DNA of 64,000 nt, taken from positions 66,878,879-66,942,878 of the forward strand of contig NC_044990.1 of assembly GCF_008728515.1 (NCBI RefSeq), in the 5' to 3' direction. Source of the DNA: Papio anubis (taxonomy: Eukaryota > Chordata > Mammalia > Primates > Cercopithecidae). The notes beneath the pieces were generated by a model. The model worked only from the letters and a program-made list of their open reading frames with translations, was not told where the DNA came from and did not search any database. Positions 1 to 12,719 of this stretch are shown here, one piece after another. Both the position numbers and the translations under genes were made by a program. Each line of letters begins with the position of its first letter. The stretch's first letter is position 1.

Positions 1-1264
1 AATGCCAGATTTTAAAAGAAAACATAGGAGTTAATATGATCTTAAAGAATCTTAGCTGTTTTAAAAGTAAGATTGTTAACTTAAATAATCAATGACACGA
101 AAAATGTCAACATAAAGCACAGGACATTTTTTCTGATAAGACACAGAATCTGTCTGTTTTCTGATAAGACACAGAATCTGTCTGATATAGAAAATAATGT
201 CCTACTGAGGGCAGCCCAATAATCCACGGATATTTGAGGTTTTAACAACAAAAAAACTGAGTTTTAGTTTTTCATCAACACAACTTTTCAAACCAAAGAA
301 CAAAAGATACTTTTATTGACAAAAAATTATACATTAACTTTGGCTAGCTTTAAGCATGGCAAATACAATCAAACTTCTGTGAATCCTCTATGACTTTCTA
401 AATCGATTCAGGTTTCATTCTAAATATTTTGCTTTCTCTTTCTGAAATAACCAGTCATTTTACTTTCAGACAAAACTACTGCTTTTCTGTAATGAAAGCA
501 CACCCTCTGTAACTTACACAAAAAACTTTTTCTCTGCTGCTAATGATCCTAGAAGTGTCTCACTAACAGATATTATGACTTTTACTCATAGTAACTTCAG
601 CTTCAGAGAGAGAACTCGAATGTGGGTAATTTCAACTGTCTATCATACACCAGAATTTTGCACCAACTAGCAGACTTTATGAACATACATATCTAAAGTT
701 TTTATAGATATATACTTTTTAGACTACAACTTCTTGGTGTGAAAAAGGATCCCATTTATTAACAGACACAAATATATATGTGCCTTCTCTGTACCTCATA
801 AAATGAAGCAGCAGAAACCACATAAACTTAAAATTATGCTTAGCAATTAATGCTTCACTATTCTCTCTTACGTAGAAATTATCTACATACTCAGTGAGTA
901 TTCATTTACTAATGTAATTTAGTTTATGATGTTAATTTATACAAAGAACTTGGAAAATACCTTCAATCTGACACACTACCAAATATAGTGACTGTTGAAA
1001 TAAAGTTTGTCAATTTAGTGAAACATCAATTCACATTTTTCGTATCACACATTTAATAGATGTAATATAGCTCCTTAGGACAGCAGACCTGTATGAATTT
1101 AAGAGGAACCTACACAAGCAGAATAACATATGCTCAGTATTATAGTTAACACTGATAACTAAGAGGATGGAGCTGTTTTTATTGAACCAACACTTTAAAT
1201 GAATATTTGTTTTCCAAAAAATATTTCTAAATTATAAGAATGTGAATTCTTGAGACATTTGGGT
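1..1264. other. AT-rich sequence, no gene seen
   Basis: Apart from a short tandem duplication near the start I recognise no gene or repeat family. Stops are frequent in all frames. Confidence 0.5.
129..184. repeat. Perfect two-copy 28 bp tandem duplication
   Basis: A 28 bp unit starting TTTTCTGATAAGACACAG occupies 129-156 and is repeated exactly at 157-184. Perfect identity suggests a recent local duplication. Confidence 0.9.
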
Positions 1265-1390
1265 TTCAAATTGACTGCTGAACCTCTCTAGTGAACTTTT
1301 AATTTCATTTGCAATTTTTAAATTCAAAATTTCCATTTTGCTTTTATTATTGAGTTTCTGTATTGAGAAGATATTGTCATCAACTAGGAA
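1265..1390 (-). mobile_element. Antisense ancient L1M fragment (tentative)
   Basis: The + strand reads like the antisense of an old L1 segment (CTCTAGTGAACTTTTAATTT..., then ...CCATTTTGCTTTTATTATTG). Its similarity to the antisense L1M at 16-21 kb is by eye. It abuts the younger sense L1 that follows and could be its insertion host. Confidence 0.35.
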
Positions 1391-2022
1391 GAAATTCAGT
1401 CCCTGAACAGACCAATAACAGGTTCTAAAATTGAATCAGTTTTAAAAAGCCTACCAACCAGAAAAAGCCCAGGACCAGATGGATTCACAGCCAAATTCTA
1501 TCAGATGTATGAAGATGGTACCACTCCTACTGAAACTATTCCAGAAACTGAGAAAGGAGGACTCCTCCCTCGCTTATTCTATGAGATCAGCATCATCCTG
1601 ATACCAAAACCTGGCAGAGACACAACAAAAAAAGAAAACAAATCCAGTAACACATCAAAAAGCTAATCCAACACAATCAAGTAGGTTTTATCTCTGGGCT
1701 GCAAGGTTGGATTAACATGGAGAAATCAATAAATATGATTTACCACATAAACAGAACCAAAAACAAAACACATGAAATAAATGATTTTTTATAAAATTCA
1801 ACATCTTCATGATAAAAACTCTCAGCCAATTAGGCATTAAAGGAACATACTTCAAAAAATAAGAGCCATCTATTAAAAACCCACAGCCAACATCATCATT
1901 AATGGCCAAAAAAACTGGAAGCATGGTCCTGGAAAACCAGAACAAGACAAGTATGCCTTCTCTCACCACTCTTATTCAACACAGTACTGGAAATCCTAGT
2001 TAGAGCAATCAGGCAAGAGACA

Positions 2023-2026
2023 GAAA

Positions 2027-2072
<46 letters not shown>
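2023..2072. repeat. (AAAT)n microsatellite
   Basis: About twelve tandem AAAT units inside the L1 fragment. Likely length-polymorphic. Confidence 0.95.
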
Positions 2073-2073
<1 letters not shown>

Positions 2074-2439
2074 GTGAATATGAAGAGAGGAAGTCAAACT
2101 ATCCTTTATGCAGACAATATGATTCTACACTTAGAAAACCCAATAATCTCTATCCAAAAGCTCCTTAATCTGCTAAACAACTTCAGCAAAGTCTCAGGAT
2201 ACAAAATCAATGTACAAAAATCAATAGCATTCTTATATGCCAACATCCAAACTGAGAGCAGAATCAAAAATTCAATTCCATTCACAAATAGCCACAAAAG
2301 AAAAAAATACCTAGGAATACAGCTAACCAAGGAGGTGAAAGACCTGCGCAATGAAAATTACAAAACACTGCTTGAAGAACTCAGAAACAAATGTTTCTGT
2401 CAACAAACAAATGGAAAAACATTTCATGCTCATGGATAG
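2074..2439 (+). pseudogene. L1 ORF2p reverse-transcriptase remnant (121 codons open)
   Basis: Longest open piece inside the L1 fragment. It holds the altered catalytic motif (LYADNM) and downstream segments including SKVSGYKINVQKS and KYLGIQLTKEVKDL, both typical of L1 ORF2p. The frame breaks at both ends, so no functional protein is expected. Confidence 0.8.
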
Positions 2440-2876
2440 GAAGAATCAATATCGTTAAGATGGCCACACTGTCCAGAGCAATTTTCAGATTCAATACTAT
2501 TCCTATCAAACTACCGATGACATTTTTCACAGAATTAAAAAAAATAAACTGTTCCAAAATTCATATGGAACCAAAAAAGAGCCCAAATAGCTACGGCAAT
2601 TCTAAACAAAAAGAACAAAGCTGGAAGCATCACATTACCTGACTTCAAACTATACTACAAGGCTATAGTAACTAAAATAGCATGATCACATGATATGTTA
2701 TCATGTTACAAAAACAGATACATAGACCAATAGAACAGCATAGAGAGCCCAGAAATAATGTTGCACACCTAAAGCCCTCTGATCTTCAATAGAGTTGACA
2801 AAAACAAGCAATGAGGAAAGGACTCCTTATACAATAATTGGTGCTGGCATAACTTTATAGCCATATGCAGAATAAA

Positions 2877-5180
2877 TTGCTACACCATCTGATCTAACTA
2901 AACTCCAGCTCCTTTGCAGATATCGTTTTTTAGGAAAGTTTTTGAGTTTATTTTCTGAACCAGGATACCTCATCTTTTTGTAGTCACACCCGACTTTATG
3001 AGCAGGGTGCTGGATTGGAAGTAAAGCTTCTGGTCTTCTCAGCTTTTGACTCCTGCATTGAAACCTCTACCCCAAGGCAAGCGGGGTACTGATGTTCTGA
3101 GCCTGGCATACCTGGAGTTGAACATCTACTTTATTAGTGTTAGCTGGGTAGAGGAAGGAAGCCTCTAATCTTTAAACAGCAGTTACTAAGAATTTACTCC
3201 CTGCAATTTGGAGCTGGTGCAATGATAAACGCTGACAGCTGCATTCCTGGTGAAATGCCATATCCCTTGATTGGGCCCTGAGAGGAAGCCCTATTTGGCC
3301 ATACTTACTTAGTTTGGATAGTCATTGTGCTGACATGGGAAGGAGGAGGAAGAAAGGAGGGAGTGGGTCCTGGTTCAGTTGTTCTGACAGAGATGTAATT
3401 TATTTTCTTGAATAATTGTTTCTTCATGTGTTGTAAAACTTTAGGACAATTTCAGAGATTTATATGGTGGATTTTTCACAACGTTCACCTTTTATTTTTT
3501 CCTTCTGGAGAGATGATCTGTGGAGTAGGTTTATAACGTTCCATGCATTGTTATTCTAAAATTGGAAGTCCAAAAGAAAGTTTCTTATGTTTTTCTCAGT
3601 GATAATTAAGGTGGGGTTATTTTTTCTTTTAGGAATTAGTTTAATTTCCTTGCAAATAGAAGTTCTTTTTCAGGCCATGCAAGTACACATCACTCACTTG
3701 CATCCAAATATACAGAACTGAATTGGGCTGCTCATGTCAGCATGTCTCCCTCATGCAATATGTCTTACGATATTAACCTTTTGCTCTTCACTTTCCAAAT
3801 GGTCTGAAAATTTGTATTATTTCACCTTAGCTAAACTAGCGCTGTTTCTTTTAATTCCTTTCCTAGCATAGTTTTCAGTTATCCTAAACCACATGAGACA
3901 TTTCTAAGAGATTTGAAAGGTAAAAGTAAATCAATGACCATGTTATTTTTATACCCAGATGACTAAGAAAAGTGCAGCAAACACTGTTGTAGTTAACTCA
4001 AGTATTTTATCTGCTGAATCGCTTTGTTGATGAGGGGAAGCAGCAGAGTTTTCAGCAACTCCAACTTGCTAGAGGCTTCTTTAGCCTTTGTGACTGCTGA
4101 ATCAGGTGCATGCATAGTTCCATGAGGAAAGGTACAAGTTTCTTTTGCAGGACACCACCATCGTTGAGCTTGAAGATGGTGAGATACTAATATGTGTTCC
4201 ATTCTGTCCTCATAGGTTATAGATTGATCCTGTAAGTTCTAGTTTTCCCTTCCATTCCCTACTTCACATTCATCTTCTCTTCCTGACTGCCACTGAGTTC
4301 AGGCTCTGGCACCCTAAATGCAAAGACAACAGTCTTACATACTTTATATAGACTGTATCCTACTGATAAACACTCAGAAGCTTAAAGGGCAAGATCTTAG
4401 ATTGACTGGACACATTTTATTATAAGAAAACTATGTACATAATTAATGTTAGATTTTATTTCTTCACCTCTAACTATATAGGCATTGGTACTTAACATAT
4501 AATGATCACATTACTCCTAACATTTTGACTAGATTAGTAACCATTTGCAAATTAAAGTGAAGAACTTAATGTAATTCTGTGCTGTTGGATACATTCCACC
4601 TACAGAAAACTATTATTAGGTACTTGCATGTGGTTTTATGTTTATTATGGTAAACAGAGATAAACTACTTTCACAACCAAAGTAAATGCATCTTAGAACA
4701 AGGAAATTATCTCTGTGACAGATCTCAATGCTTCAGGGTAATGTATATAACTCATTTAGTCTATTCCTTTCTAGGTTTTTTGATTTTGCAGCAATTATAT
4801 CAGGTCAACGAATATTCTGAGCATTCTAAGAATTTTATGACAATAGTTGTCTACCTTTTTATTCTTATATGGTTCCCATTTAAAGACATAAAATTCTGTT
4901 TCTCTGCCTGTCTCTGTCTCATGCGCACAGACTTTAAAGATAACCCATGTTATGTGCTTGATGGAGCTCCCATAAGATTTATCCATTGGCTGATCAATAT
5001 TTCTCATTCATTATTTTCTAATGTGCTAAAAACATGTCTTTTGAAACCTTTGATTAGGAAATAGCCACAATATTTTGAAGATATTAGCACTTTTAAAATG
5101 GGGCTAAATTAGTTCATTTCTGCATAACTTGGAATGCTTAATAGAGGAGACAATGTGCAGTCACTTCTCTCTTTTCTTTC

Positions 5181-5186
<6 letters not shown>
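2877..5186. other. Unassigned sequence, possibly old repeat
   Basis: About 2.3 kb with no convincing gene. The part at 2930-3420 is less AT-rich than its surroundings and has the feel of an old retroelement UTR, but I cannot name a family. A 69-codon minus-strand frame at 3993-4202 and a 107-codon plus-strand frame at 4741-5064 show no recognisable protein signature. Confidence 0.4.
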
Positions 5187-5212
<26 letters not shown>

Positions 5213-5494
5213 GAGATGGAGTTTCGCTCTGTGGTCCAGGCTGGAGTGCAATGGCACAATCTCACTTCACTGCAACCTCTGCCTCCTGGGTTCAAGTGAT
5301 TCTCCTGCCTTAGCCTTCTGAGTAGCTGGGATTACAGGTGCCCACCAACACACCCACCTCATCTTTGTATTTTTAGTAGAGATGGGATTTCCCCATGTTG
5401 GTCAGGCTGGTCTTGAACTTCTGACCTCAAGCCTTCCACCCGCCTCAGCCTCCCAAAGTGCTGGGATTACAGGAGTGAGCCACCGTGCCCAGTC
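5187..5494 (-). mobile_element. Full-length Alu, antisense
   Basis: Starts with a 26-base T run (reverse-complement tail), then GAGATGGAGTTTCGCTCT, both monomers, and ends CCACCGTGCCCAGTC. Many substitutions from a young consensus point to an older S/J-type copy. Confidence 0.95.
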
Positions 5495-5904
5495 TGACTC
5501 TTCTTTTTATACTTAAGAAACTATTCATGTTAATTAATTCAAACACTATTGAGCTATTTTCTAATTAATTTGTCAAAGAACCAGATATTTTGATATACTG
5601 AAAAGTAATAGTTGGCTTCTATTGATGACCTATGTTTCTAGCTACAGTAAACTTCTCTCTACCAGGTGACCTTTGATCAAGATTTCTACACACCTTTTTA
5701 TTCTTCCTTTTCATTGACCAACTCCTCTGTTTTCTGTTTAAGGCTTATACTACATGTAAGTAAGATCATTTTGTATATGTAACACTGCACAAACCCATCA
5801 ACTGGCTGGTGACATATATAAAATTATAAGACACCCATATGGGTTCCTAATATCCATTTGTAAAAGCATCATCTTTAATTAAAGCAACTAGAGATATTGC
5901 ATTT
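5495..5904. other. Unassigned AT-rich sequence
   Basis: No gene or clear repeat seen between the Alu and the antisense L1. Confidence 0.4.
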
Positions 5905-7085
5905 GCATCTTTAAAATTTTATTTATTTATTTATGTTTCTTTTTCTATTTTCACTTGCGTTTCGGGGGATAGATATGCAGATTTGTTACATGAGTAAAGT
6001 ATGTGTCACTGGGGTTTGGTGTACAAATGATTTTATTACCCAGGTAGTGAACATTGTATCTAATAGGTAGATTATCAAACTTCAATCTCCTCCCACCCTC
6101 CACCCTCAAGTAGGCCCCGGTGTCTAATGTTCCCTTCTTTGTGTCTATGTGGACTCCGTGTTTAGCTACCACTTATAAATGAGAAAATGCAGTATTGGGC
6201 TTTCAGTTTCTTCATTAATTCACCTAAGATAATGGCCTTCAGCTCTATCAATGTTGCTATAAATAACATGATTTTGTTCTTTTAAATGGCTGCATAGTAA
6301 TCTATGTTATGTATGTCCCATATGTTCTTTATCCAGTCCACCATTGATGAGCATCTATGTTGATTCTGTCTTTGCTATTGGGAATAGTGCTGCAATGAGC
6401 ATACACATGTATGTATCTTTGTAATAGAATGATTTTTATTCCTTTTTGTATATACCCAGTTACATCCCCAAAGGTACATTGGGATTTGGGGTCGAATGGT
6501 AGTTCTGTTTTACATTCAGCATTTTTTTCATGTGCTTGTTGGCCACATGTATATCTTCTTTTAAGAAGTGTCTGTTTATGTCCTTTGCCCATTTTTAATG
6601 TGGTTGCTTGATTTTATTTGTTGAATTGTTTAAATTCATTATGCATTCTAGATATCAGACCTTTGTTGGATGGATAGTTCACCAAGGCCTATGTCCAGAA
6701 TGGTCTGTCCTAGGTTTTCTTCTAGGGATTTTATAGTTTTAAGTCATATATATAAGTCTTTGAGTAAATTTTTGTGTATGGTAAAATAAAAGGATCCAGT
6801 TTCAATATTCTGCATATGGCTATACAGTTATGCCAGCACCATTTATTGACTAGGAAGTCCTTTCCCAATTGCTCATTATTGTCAACTTTTTCAGTGACCA
6901 GATGGCTTTGTAAATGTGCGGCTTTATTTCTGGGTCCTCTAACATATTCATTGGTCTATCTGTCTGTTTTTGTACCAGTAGTATGCAGTTTTGGTTATTG
7001 CAGCCTTGTGGTATAGTTTGAAGTCAGGTAGTGTGATGCCTTCAGCTTTGTTCTTTTCAAAATTTTGCTTAGAAATTTTAGAATC
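5905..7085 (-). mobile_element. LINE-1, antisense, 5'-truncated (L1PB/L1MA age)
   Basis: On the + strand it begins with a (TTTA)n tail and the antisense L1 3' end, then the ORF2 C-terminal region in reverse (TTCTTTATCCAGTCCACC near 6324, GAATAGTGCTGCAATGAGCA near 6380), continuing to GTCAGGTAGTGTGATGCC near 7025. Two short minus-strand frames (5951-6172, 6329-6592) are broken ORF2 or its 3' flank. Confidence 0.9.
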
Positions 7086-7762
7086 ATATAAGTATTCCTA
7101 GAGGTTTCATTTTTCTATTTGCATATATCAGTTATTAAATATTTTATTAAACAGTATATGATGTATGAAAGTCATATTATTAACAAATGTGTATAAAATC
7201 ATATTAAAATAAGACCTCAAGGATGTGCTTGTTAGGCCAGCAGACAAAGACATCTGCCAAGATAATGAATCATCAGCTACTCTGATGTTTAAGAACTGTG
7301 CTTCTGGAAGTTAACACCACCCCTACTACACAAATCATGCGATGAGAAAAGTGAACTAGACATTTCAAGTTGTAGGATTTTTATTTTAGCATATTGCGGA
7401 AATGTAATGGACTAAAGAACTAAAGAAAAAGATGGGCAAAGAAATTGAGTTGTGAAAATAAATGTAGTATATAAACATATGCAGTTGTCTTTCATAGAAT
7501 GAAGTAAATAGAGCATTGAATTACTGTCAACAAATTAGTGCCGGAGAAAACATTTGGAGAGTCAAAAATCTGGGGAAGAATGGAGACCATTATCCAGATA
7601 ATTAGTAAAAAGCAAATTGTTTCTCTTAAAAACAAGAATGTATAACCTATCTGTCCACATTGATTAAAGTCACTGAATAAATATTCATCTGTCATTTCAC
7701 ATTCCATATATATATAGAGCCTAAGAATAGGTCATGTCATTGCGATGAAAATAACTGAATTT
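7086..7762. other. Unassigned AT-rich sequence
   Basis: No gene, RNA or clear repeat recognised. Its last 16 bases are the upstream TSD of the next Alu. Confidence 0.4.
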
Positions 7763-8066
7763 GGCCGGGCGCGGTGGCTCAAGCCTGTAATCCCAGCACT
7801 TTGGGAGGCCGAGATGGGCGGATCACGAGGTCAGGAGATCGAGACCATCCTGGCTAACACGGTGAAACCCCGTCTCTACTAAGAAATACAAAAAATAGCC
7901 GGGCGAGGTGGCGGGCGCCTGTAGTCCCAGCTACTCGGGAGGCTGAGGCCGGAGAATGGCGTGAACCCGGGAGGCGGAGCTTGCAGTGAGCTGAGATCCG
8001 GCCACTGCACTCCAGTCTGGGCTACAGAGCGAGACTCCGTCTCAAAAAAAAAAAAAAAAAAAAAAA
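7763..8066 (+). mobile_element. Young full-length Alu, AluYRa-like (Old World monkey lineage)
   Basis: Starts GGCCGGGCGCGGTGGCTC and is near consensus, with the words GCGAGGTGGCGGGCGCC and GATCCGGCCACTGCAC in the right arm. Ends in a pure A tail. A perfect 16 bp TSD, GAAAATAACTGAATTT, lies at 7747-7762 and 8067-8082. Low divergence and an intact TSD mean a recent insertion. Confidence 0.95.
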
Positions 8067-8082
8067 GAAAATAACTGAATTT

Positions 8083-9164
8083 GACAGATGACAGGAAATG
8101 AGGTCACTCTATAGTAAATTGTCTCTTCAAGAGCAATTATCTATTCATGACATAAATCCTACACAATTCTAGTTTTCCTTTACATACCTATTTGTTTCTT
8201 CTTTGTCTTGTTAACAAGTGTTTTATTTGCTTGTATCAAAATCCCCTTCTGTTCAGTCTCAGTAGATACTTTCATTGAAAGCTGATGGATATTCTCTAGT
8301 GAATGCTGAAGAATGCCAGAGAAACACTCTTTTCTTAGACAGAATCAATTTTCAAACAATAAACTTTCAGGAAAAGTAAAGAGTTTATTGCAGTAAATAT
8401 ACCCATACTTGATAATTACTTTAAAATTTTACTTAAAATTTCTTTTCATTAGCCATCTGAAGAAACCTCTGGAGAGGGGATAGAGTTTCACATTTTCAAT
8501 TCACTTCAGATTTAGACTGGCCTCATCCTCTAGCCCAATAATAAACACACACCTTCACAAGTAGGGCAAGCCAATACATCCATTATTATTCTAGTAGGGA
8601 CACTATGCTTCATTATAGGCCAAATTTTAATTTTTAAGTAATTATTTTGAATTGCAATAATTATTCATTTATCAAAAGTATATCTTCTTATGCTTTAATC
8701 TATCTGAAATGTAACTATTACCTTATTTTGATGATGGACACTGTAAAAATAATGTAATAGTAATATTTCAGATGGACTAAAACACAAGGAAACAACACAA
8801 TGCAGGACCTCTTGAGAGGGAATGTTTTATGGACCACCTAACATCAGCCTGGGGGAAAATCATAATATTAATGATTTATCATGGTTACTTAAACTGTACA
8901 ACTGTTGTTGGAATGCAAAGGATACAAGGATAATAAATAATACAAGGATTGACACAAAGACAATAGTAAAGGCAAATAGAAAATAATATCAGAGTATTTC
9001 AACTGATACAGAATTCTAAGTATGTAAGCTATCCCCTCTGCTGACCTTGTAAAAATAATTTTATCTCAATGCACAGATAACAATTAATAAATTGTAGCCA
9101 CTAAAAATATTGTTATATCCTATTTAAACTCAGCATTTTTAAAATATTCACAAATACCTAAACA
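8083..9164. other. Unassigned AT-rich sequence
   Basis: About 1.1 kb with frequent stops and no recognised repeat or gene. Confidence 0.4.
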
Positions 9165-9667
9165 TGTAAATGTCATTTTCAGATATTGTCAATATTCCAC
9201 CAATGATTACTCTGATGCCTTTCTTATCTTCATGCACACGGACTTCTGGTGTGCTTTCACTTCCAACAGTCAGAACTTGCATCTCTTTACCAGACACTTG
9301 TCTTAGACTTCCATATCTCATTATGCCCCTGTGTAGTAAGAACCTTAAGTGACAGGGAATTCATGTCTTCCAGCAGGTATCCCATAGACAATAATAAATA
9401 GGCAATGAGGTATAAATATTCTGGCTTTCTCGTTCCTGATAACCACAACTTATGTAAGATCTATATTATCTCCAAAACTCCAAAGCATCGTTTAGGCAAA
9501 GTTACCACCTGTGGAACTTTGCTTGATATTGTGTCTTTGCCTGAGCTCCTTAGATTTCTTACTTTCTCACTCTCATAGCACCCCACCTACCTCCTGGAAT
9601 ATTTCCTATGCACTTCTGTTTAAATTCTTGTTTCAGCATTTGCTTCTAGGAAATCCAAACTGAGACA
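9165..9667 (+). repeat. 5' LTR of the ERVL-like provirus
   Basis: The 3' end is defined by TTGCTTCTAGGAAATCCAAA followed by CTGAGACA at 9667. The corresponding end of the 3' LTR reads CTGCTTCTGACAAACCC...TACA at 15199. The start is a guess (TGTCATTTTC). Confidence 0.5.
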
Positions 9668-9669
9668 TC

Positions 9670-9687
9670 TGGTTTCCAATGTGGTTC
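9670..9687 (+). other. Candidate retroviral primer-binding site
   Basis: TGGTTTCCAATGTGGTTC lies two bases after the 5' LTR end. Position and the leading TGG (complement of tRNA CCA) fit a primer-binding site. Divergence prevents naming the tRNA. Confidence 0.4.
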
Positions 9688-9923
9688 TAAGTAGCAGAAT
9701 CTCGGGATAGAATTCTCGAGTCTTCTTTGGCCAGATAATAATAGGGGCCATGGCATCCAAAAAAGTAGAGTATTGACTATTCACGCGATATGGTAGCATT
9801 ATTATAGCTGAGAATGCCTGTAGGTAATAGGGATGGGATTCACACTGAAGGGAATCTAATAGTTTCTAAAAAACATCTACCACTAAATAGATATGCAGAA
9901 AATAGTAATTTAAGACATAATGC

Positions 9924-10222
9924 AGCTAGGCACAGTGGCTTATGCCTGTAATCTCAGCATTTTGAAAGGCTGAGGCAAGAGGATCGCTTGAGCCTGGCAG
10001 TTCAATACTAGCCCGAGCAACACAGTAAGAACTTGTCTCTGTTAAAATAAAGTAAAATAAAATAAAATATTAGCCAGGTGTGGTGGTACACACCCATTAT
10101 CTCAGCTACTTGGGAGGCTAAGGGGGAAGAATCCCTTGAGCCTGGGAGGTCAAGACTGCAGTGAGCTGTGATCATACCACTGCACTCCTGCCTGGGCAAC
10201 AGAGCAAGATCCCGTCTCAAAG
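9924..10222 (+). mobile_element. Old full-length Alu (AluJ-like)
   Basis: Starts GCTAGGCACAGTGGCTTATG. Two monomers are separated by an AAAATAAAATAAA linker. Ends CCCGTCTCAAAG. Highly diverged. It lies inside the ERVL provirus. Confidence 0.9.
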
Positions 10223-12158
10223 CAGTTTTTTAAAAATTGCAAATTTATTTTTTCCCTTGAAGTCTAAAAACTAAAAGATTTTGCATTTGCTGGTTTTGCT
10301 AAGTTCCACCGGTGCCCTGGAGGAAAACAAAGCTATCAAGCCAACTATTTACCAACTCATGGCATGGTGAGCATTTCAGACTGTCTTCATGGGATCAGAG
10401 ACCTTTATCTCCAATACTTAGAGGCTCTGATCATAAGGTGAGCAGAACTAGAAAGGAGAGTAATGTTTAAGCTTCAGCAAATCACCAGTGTCTAAGTAAA
10501 CCAGGGGAACTGTTAAGAGATGCTTTTATTAATCTGGTCTCCTTATCAGTAGAGTAGATAAAACGCTGCTGAAAAAGTGGCGGTCAGGTGGCAGCACTAA
10601 ACCACTAGAGGTATGACAGACATGATCACCTTAACAGACTCTGGGATCAAATAGAAAGCATGGGACATGACCTAAAGAGAATTATGACAGTGGCCAATTG
10701 AGCATAGTGTTCCTTGTGAAAAATTCATTAATAGTCAAAAATGTCTAATGATACATTTGTTATTAAAAAGAGAATGATTAGGTTGATATCTGCTGCTCCA
10801 TTGAAAAAATCGCAATATCTTATATAGTATCTGAGATATTCCTCAGACCAGACATAATCAGTTGAAAAGACTAATATTTCTTGAAGAATCATACCATGAC
10901 ACAGAAAATATATGCAGTAATAATCCCTCCATTCCTGCTCCAAAAAGATGTGTGGTCATTCACCTAAGTAACTGGAGACTGGGGAAAAAGAAATACACAA
11001 ATTTTATAAGAGCTATTTGACATTTTGTCAAAGTTACATTGATACTATGGATTGTCATTTGTGCAGAGGTAGACAGAAGACAGATAGTAAGAAGAAGCCT
11101 GGCCAAAGTTTGTTTCTCATCGGTTACAATACATCCAAGGTAGCTAATTAGCAGTGGCTCAGTATAAATTCACAATGGATATATACAGTACCTGTAACAA
11201 TGCATTAATTTTAATTTTTGCCGCTTCTCAAGATTTTAAATTAAAAGCAGTGACATATATTGAGAAGGAAGGCAGAGATCAAAACCACTTTCAACGGCAC
11301 AAAGATAAAGGGTTATTTGTGCTTGTCATGTCTTCATTTATTTCACATTCTAGCTCCTGGAAAAAATAGGTTATTGTAGATGATGGTATACCTCTGCAAT
11401 CTTAATCAATACTATCTCTGCCCTGATAGGTTATATGTTATGGATTTAGTATAGATATTCTTTTTTAAATGCATTAGGACAAAAAACATTCACTCATTTT
11501 GGACAATACTACAAATTTAAGGTACTGTTCTAAGGTTACACTTATTCTTCTGCCCTCTACTACAATATATTACAAAAGGACCTTGAAAATGTGTACATAC
11601 CACATAAATACATTGGTTACATTGTGTCCATTAGACCTGAAGAGCACATAGTGGTAAAATCCTAGATGTCTTTCTAAGATAAAATCCAGAGGGTGGAAAA
11701 TAAACTCTACAAAACATTAGTGATTTCCATAATGTATAAACTTTTAGAATACCAGGAATGAGGAGGATGACAAGAGATATCCTCCAGGCTGAAAGAAACG
11801 TCATTGTATACTGGAGTTCCTACACCACCACTCTGTGCTTGGTAAGCCAGTTTGGGTTTTGGCCTGCTTTGGGAAGGACTTCTCTGAATAATTACTGGAT
11901 AATTTGAAGGCTGTCGGTGGTGAGTGGGTACAATGGCATATTCTTTTTGTTCCATGAGACCTCATGTATTCAGTTGTACTACTGGAGATATCAGTGGTAA
12001 ATTGTGTGCCATTTGGAAACTGAAAGCTCAACAGCGAGTTGTAGTGCAGACACCTAGGATTTAAGAACAAAACTGTGCTGTTTGCAACAAACAACCATAT
12101 GTCATTTGCAAACTTTGAGTAGGCACACAAGCTGTCTACTAGGTAATAGCAATGGTCG

Positions 12159-12312
12159 GGCCGGGCACGGTGGCTCACGCCTGTAATCCCAGCACTTTGG
12201 AAGGCTGAGGCAGGAGAATGGCATGAACCTGGGAGGCAGAGCTTGCAGTGAGCCAAGATCTCGCCACTGTACTCCAGCCTGGGCGACAGAGCGAGACTCC
12301 GTCTCAAAAAAA

Positions 12313-12347
<35 letters not shown>

Positions 12348-12357
12348 AAAATAAAAA
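12159..12357 (+). mobile_element. Alu with internal inter-arm deletion and (AAAT)n tail
   Basis: Starts GGCCGGGCACGGTGGCTC but passes from the left-arm CACTTTGGAAGGCTGAGG straight into right-arm GCAGGAGAATGGCATGAAC. Only about 150 bp of body remain, against roughly 280. The breakpoint lies in the GGAGGCTGAGG word shared by both arms. The tail is about eleven AAAT units. A short TSD (AATGGTC) is visible at 12151-12157 and after the tail. Confidence 0.9.
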
Positions 12358-12719
12358 TGGTCAACCTGAAGTAAAGACTATTAGGTTCCAAGGACAAAGA
12401 AAGTTATGGTACTAGATAGCCAGTGCATTAGTTCATAAACATCTATTCAACTAATTATGCTCCTTTAGCTTAACTTTATGTGCTGAAGGGATTTCTTTAG
12501 AATCTGTGGATGGAGGAAAAACAGGACCTAGTTTGTGTATAGTTTACCTCAGTATGTTTTTATGAGCTGAAAATGATTGTTGCCAGAAAACACCACTGCC
12601 AAGCATGGAGGTCCTTGAAAGACAGGGGTGAGTGAAAAATCTTCTAAATAACAGAGTTCAGGAGATGCACCTGGCCATCCACTGTGAAGAGTGATATAGT
12701 CTGAGATAAGAGTATTTAT

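Larger units (their letters stand above)
1391..2876 (+). mobile_element. LINE-1 fragment, ORF2 reverse-transcriptase region, sense, degraded
   Basis: Sense L1 ORF2 sequence: AAAGCCCAGGACCAGATGG near 1465, then the RT catalytic motif region, read as LYADNM near 2100-2120 where active L1s have a YADD-type motif, so a catalytic Asp is lost. Downstream comes the stretch encoding KYLGIQL and TKEVKDL, and the element fades after AGCCATATGCAGAATAAA near 2870. An AAAT microsatellite interrupts it at 2023-2072. Both ends are missing and the frames are broken, so this is a dead copy. Confidence 0.85.

Noticed and set aside
2074..2439. L1 ORF2 frame as a functional reverse transcriptase
   Set aside because: Catalytic motif reads YADN, the frame is short and broken on both sides, and a microsatellite interrupts the element.
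9670..9687. Assignment of the primer-binding site to a specific tRNA
   Set aside because: Too diverged to choose between tRNAs by eye. Only the position and leading TGG are supported.
11801..12397. 198-codon open frame on the minus strand, longest in the window
   Set aside because: Its N-terminal part is the antisense translation of the Alu at 12159-12357, including a YLFI-type repeat from the AAAT tail. The rest crosses degraded ERVL sequence in the wrong strand.
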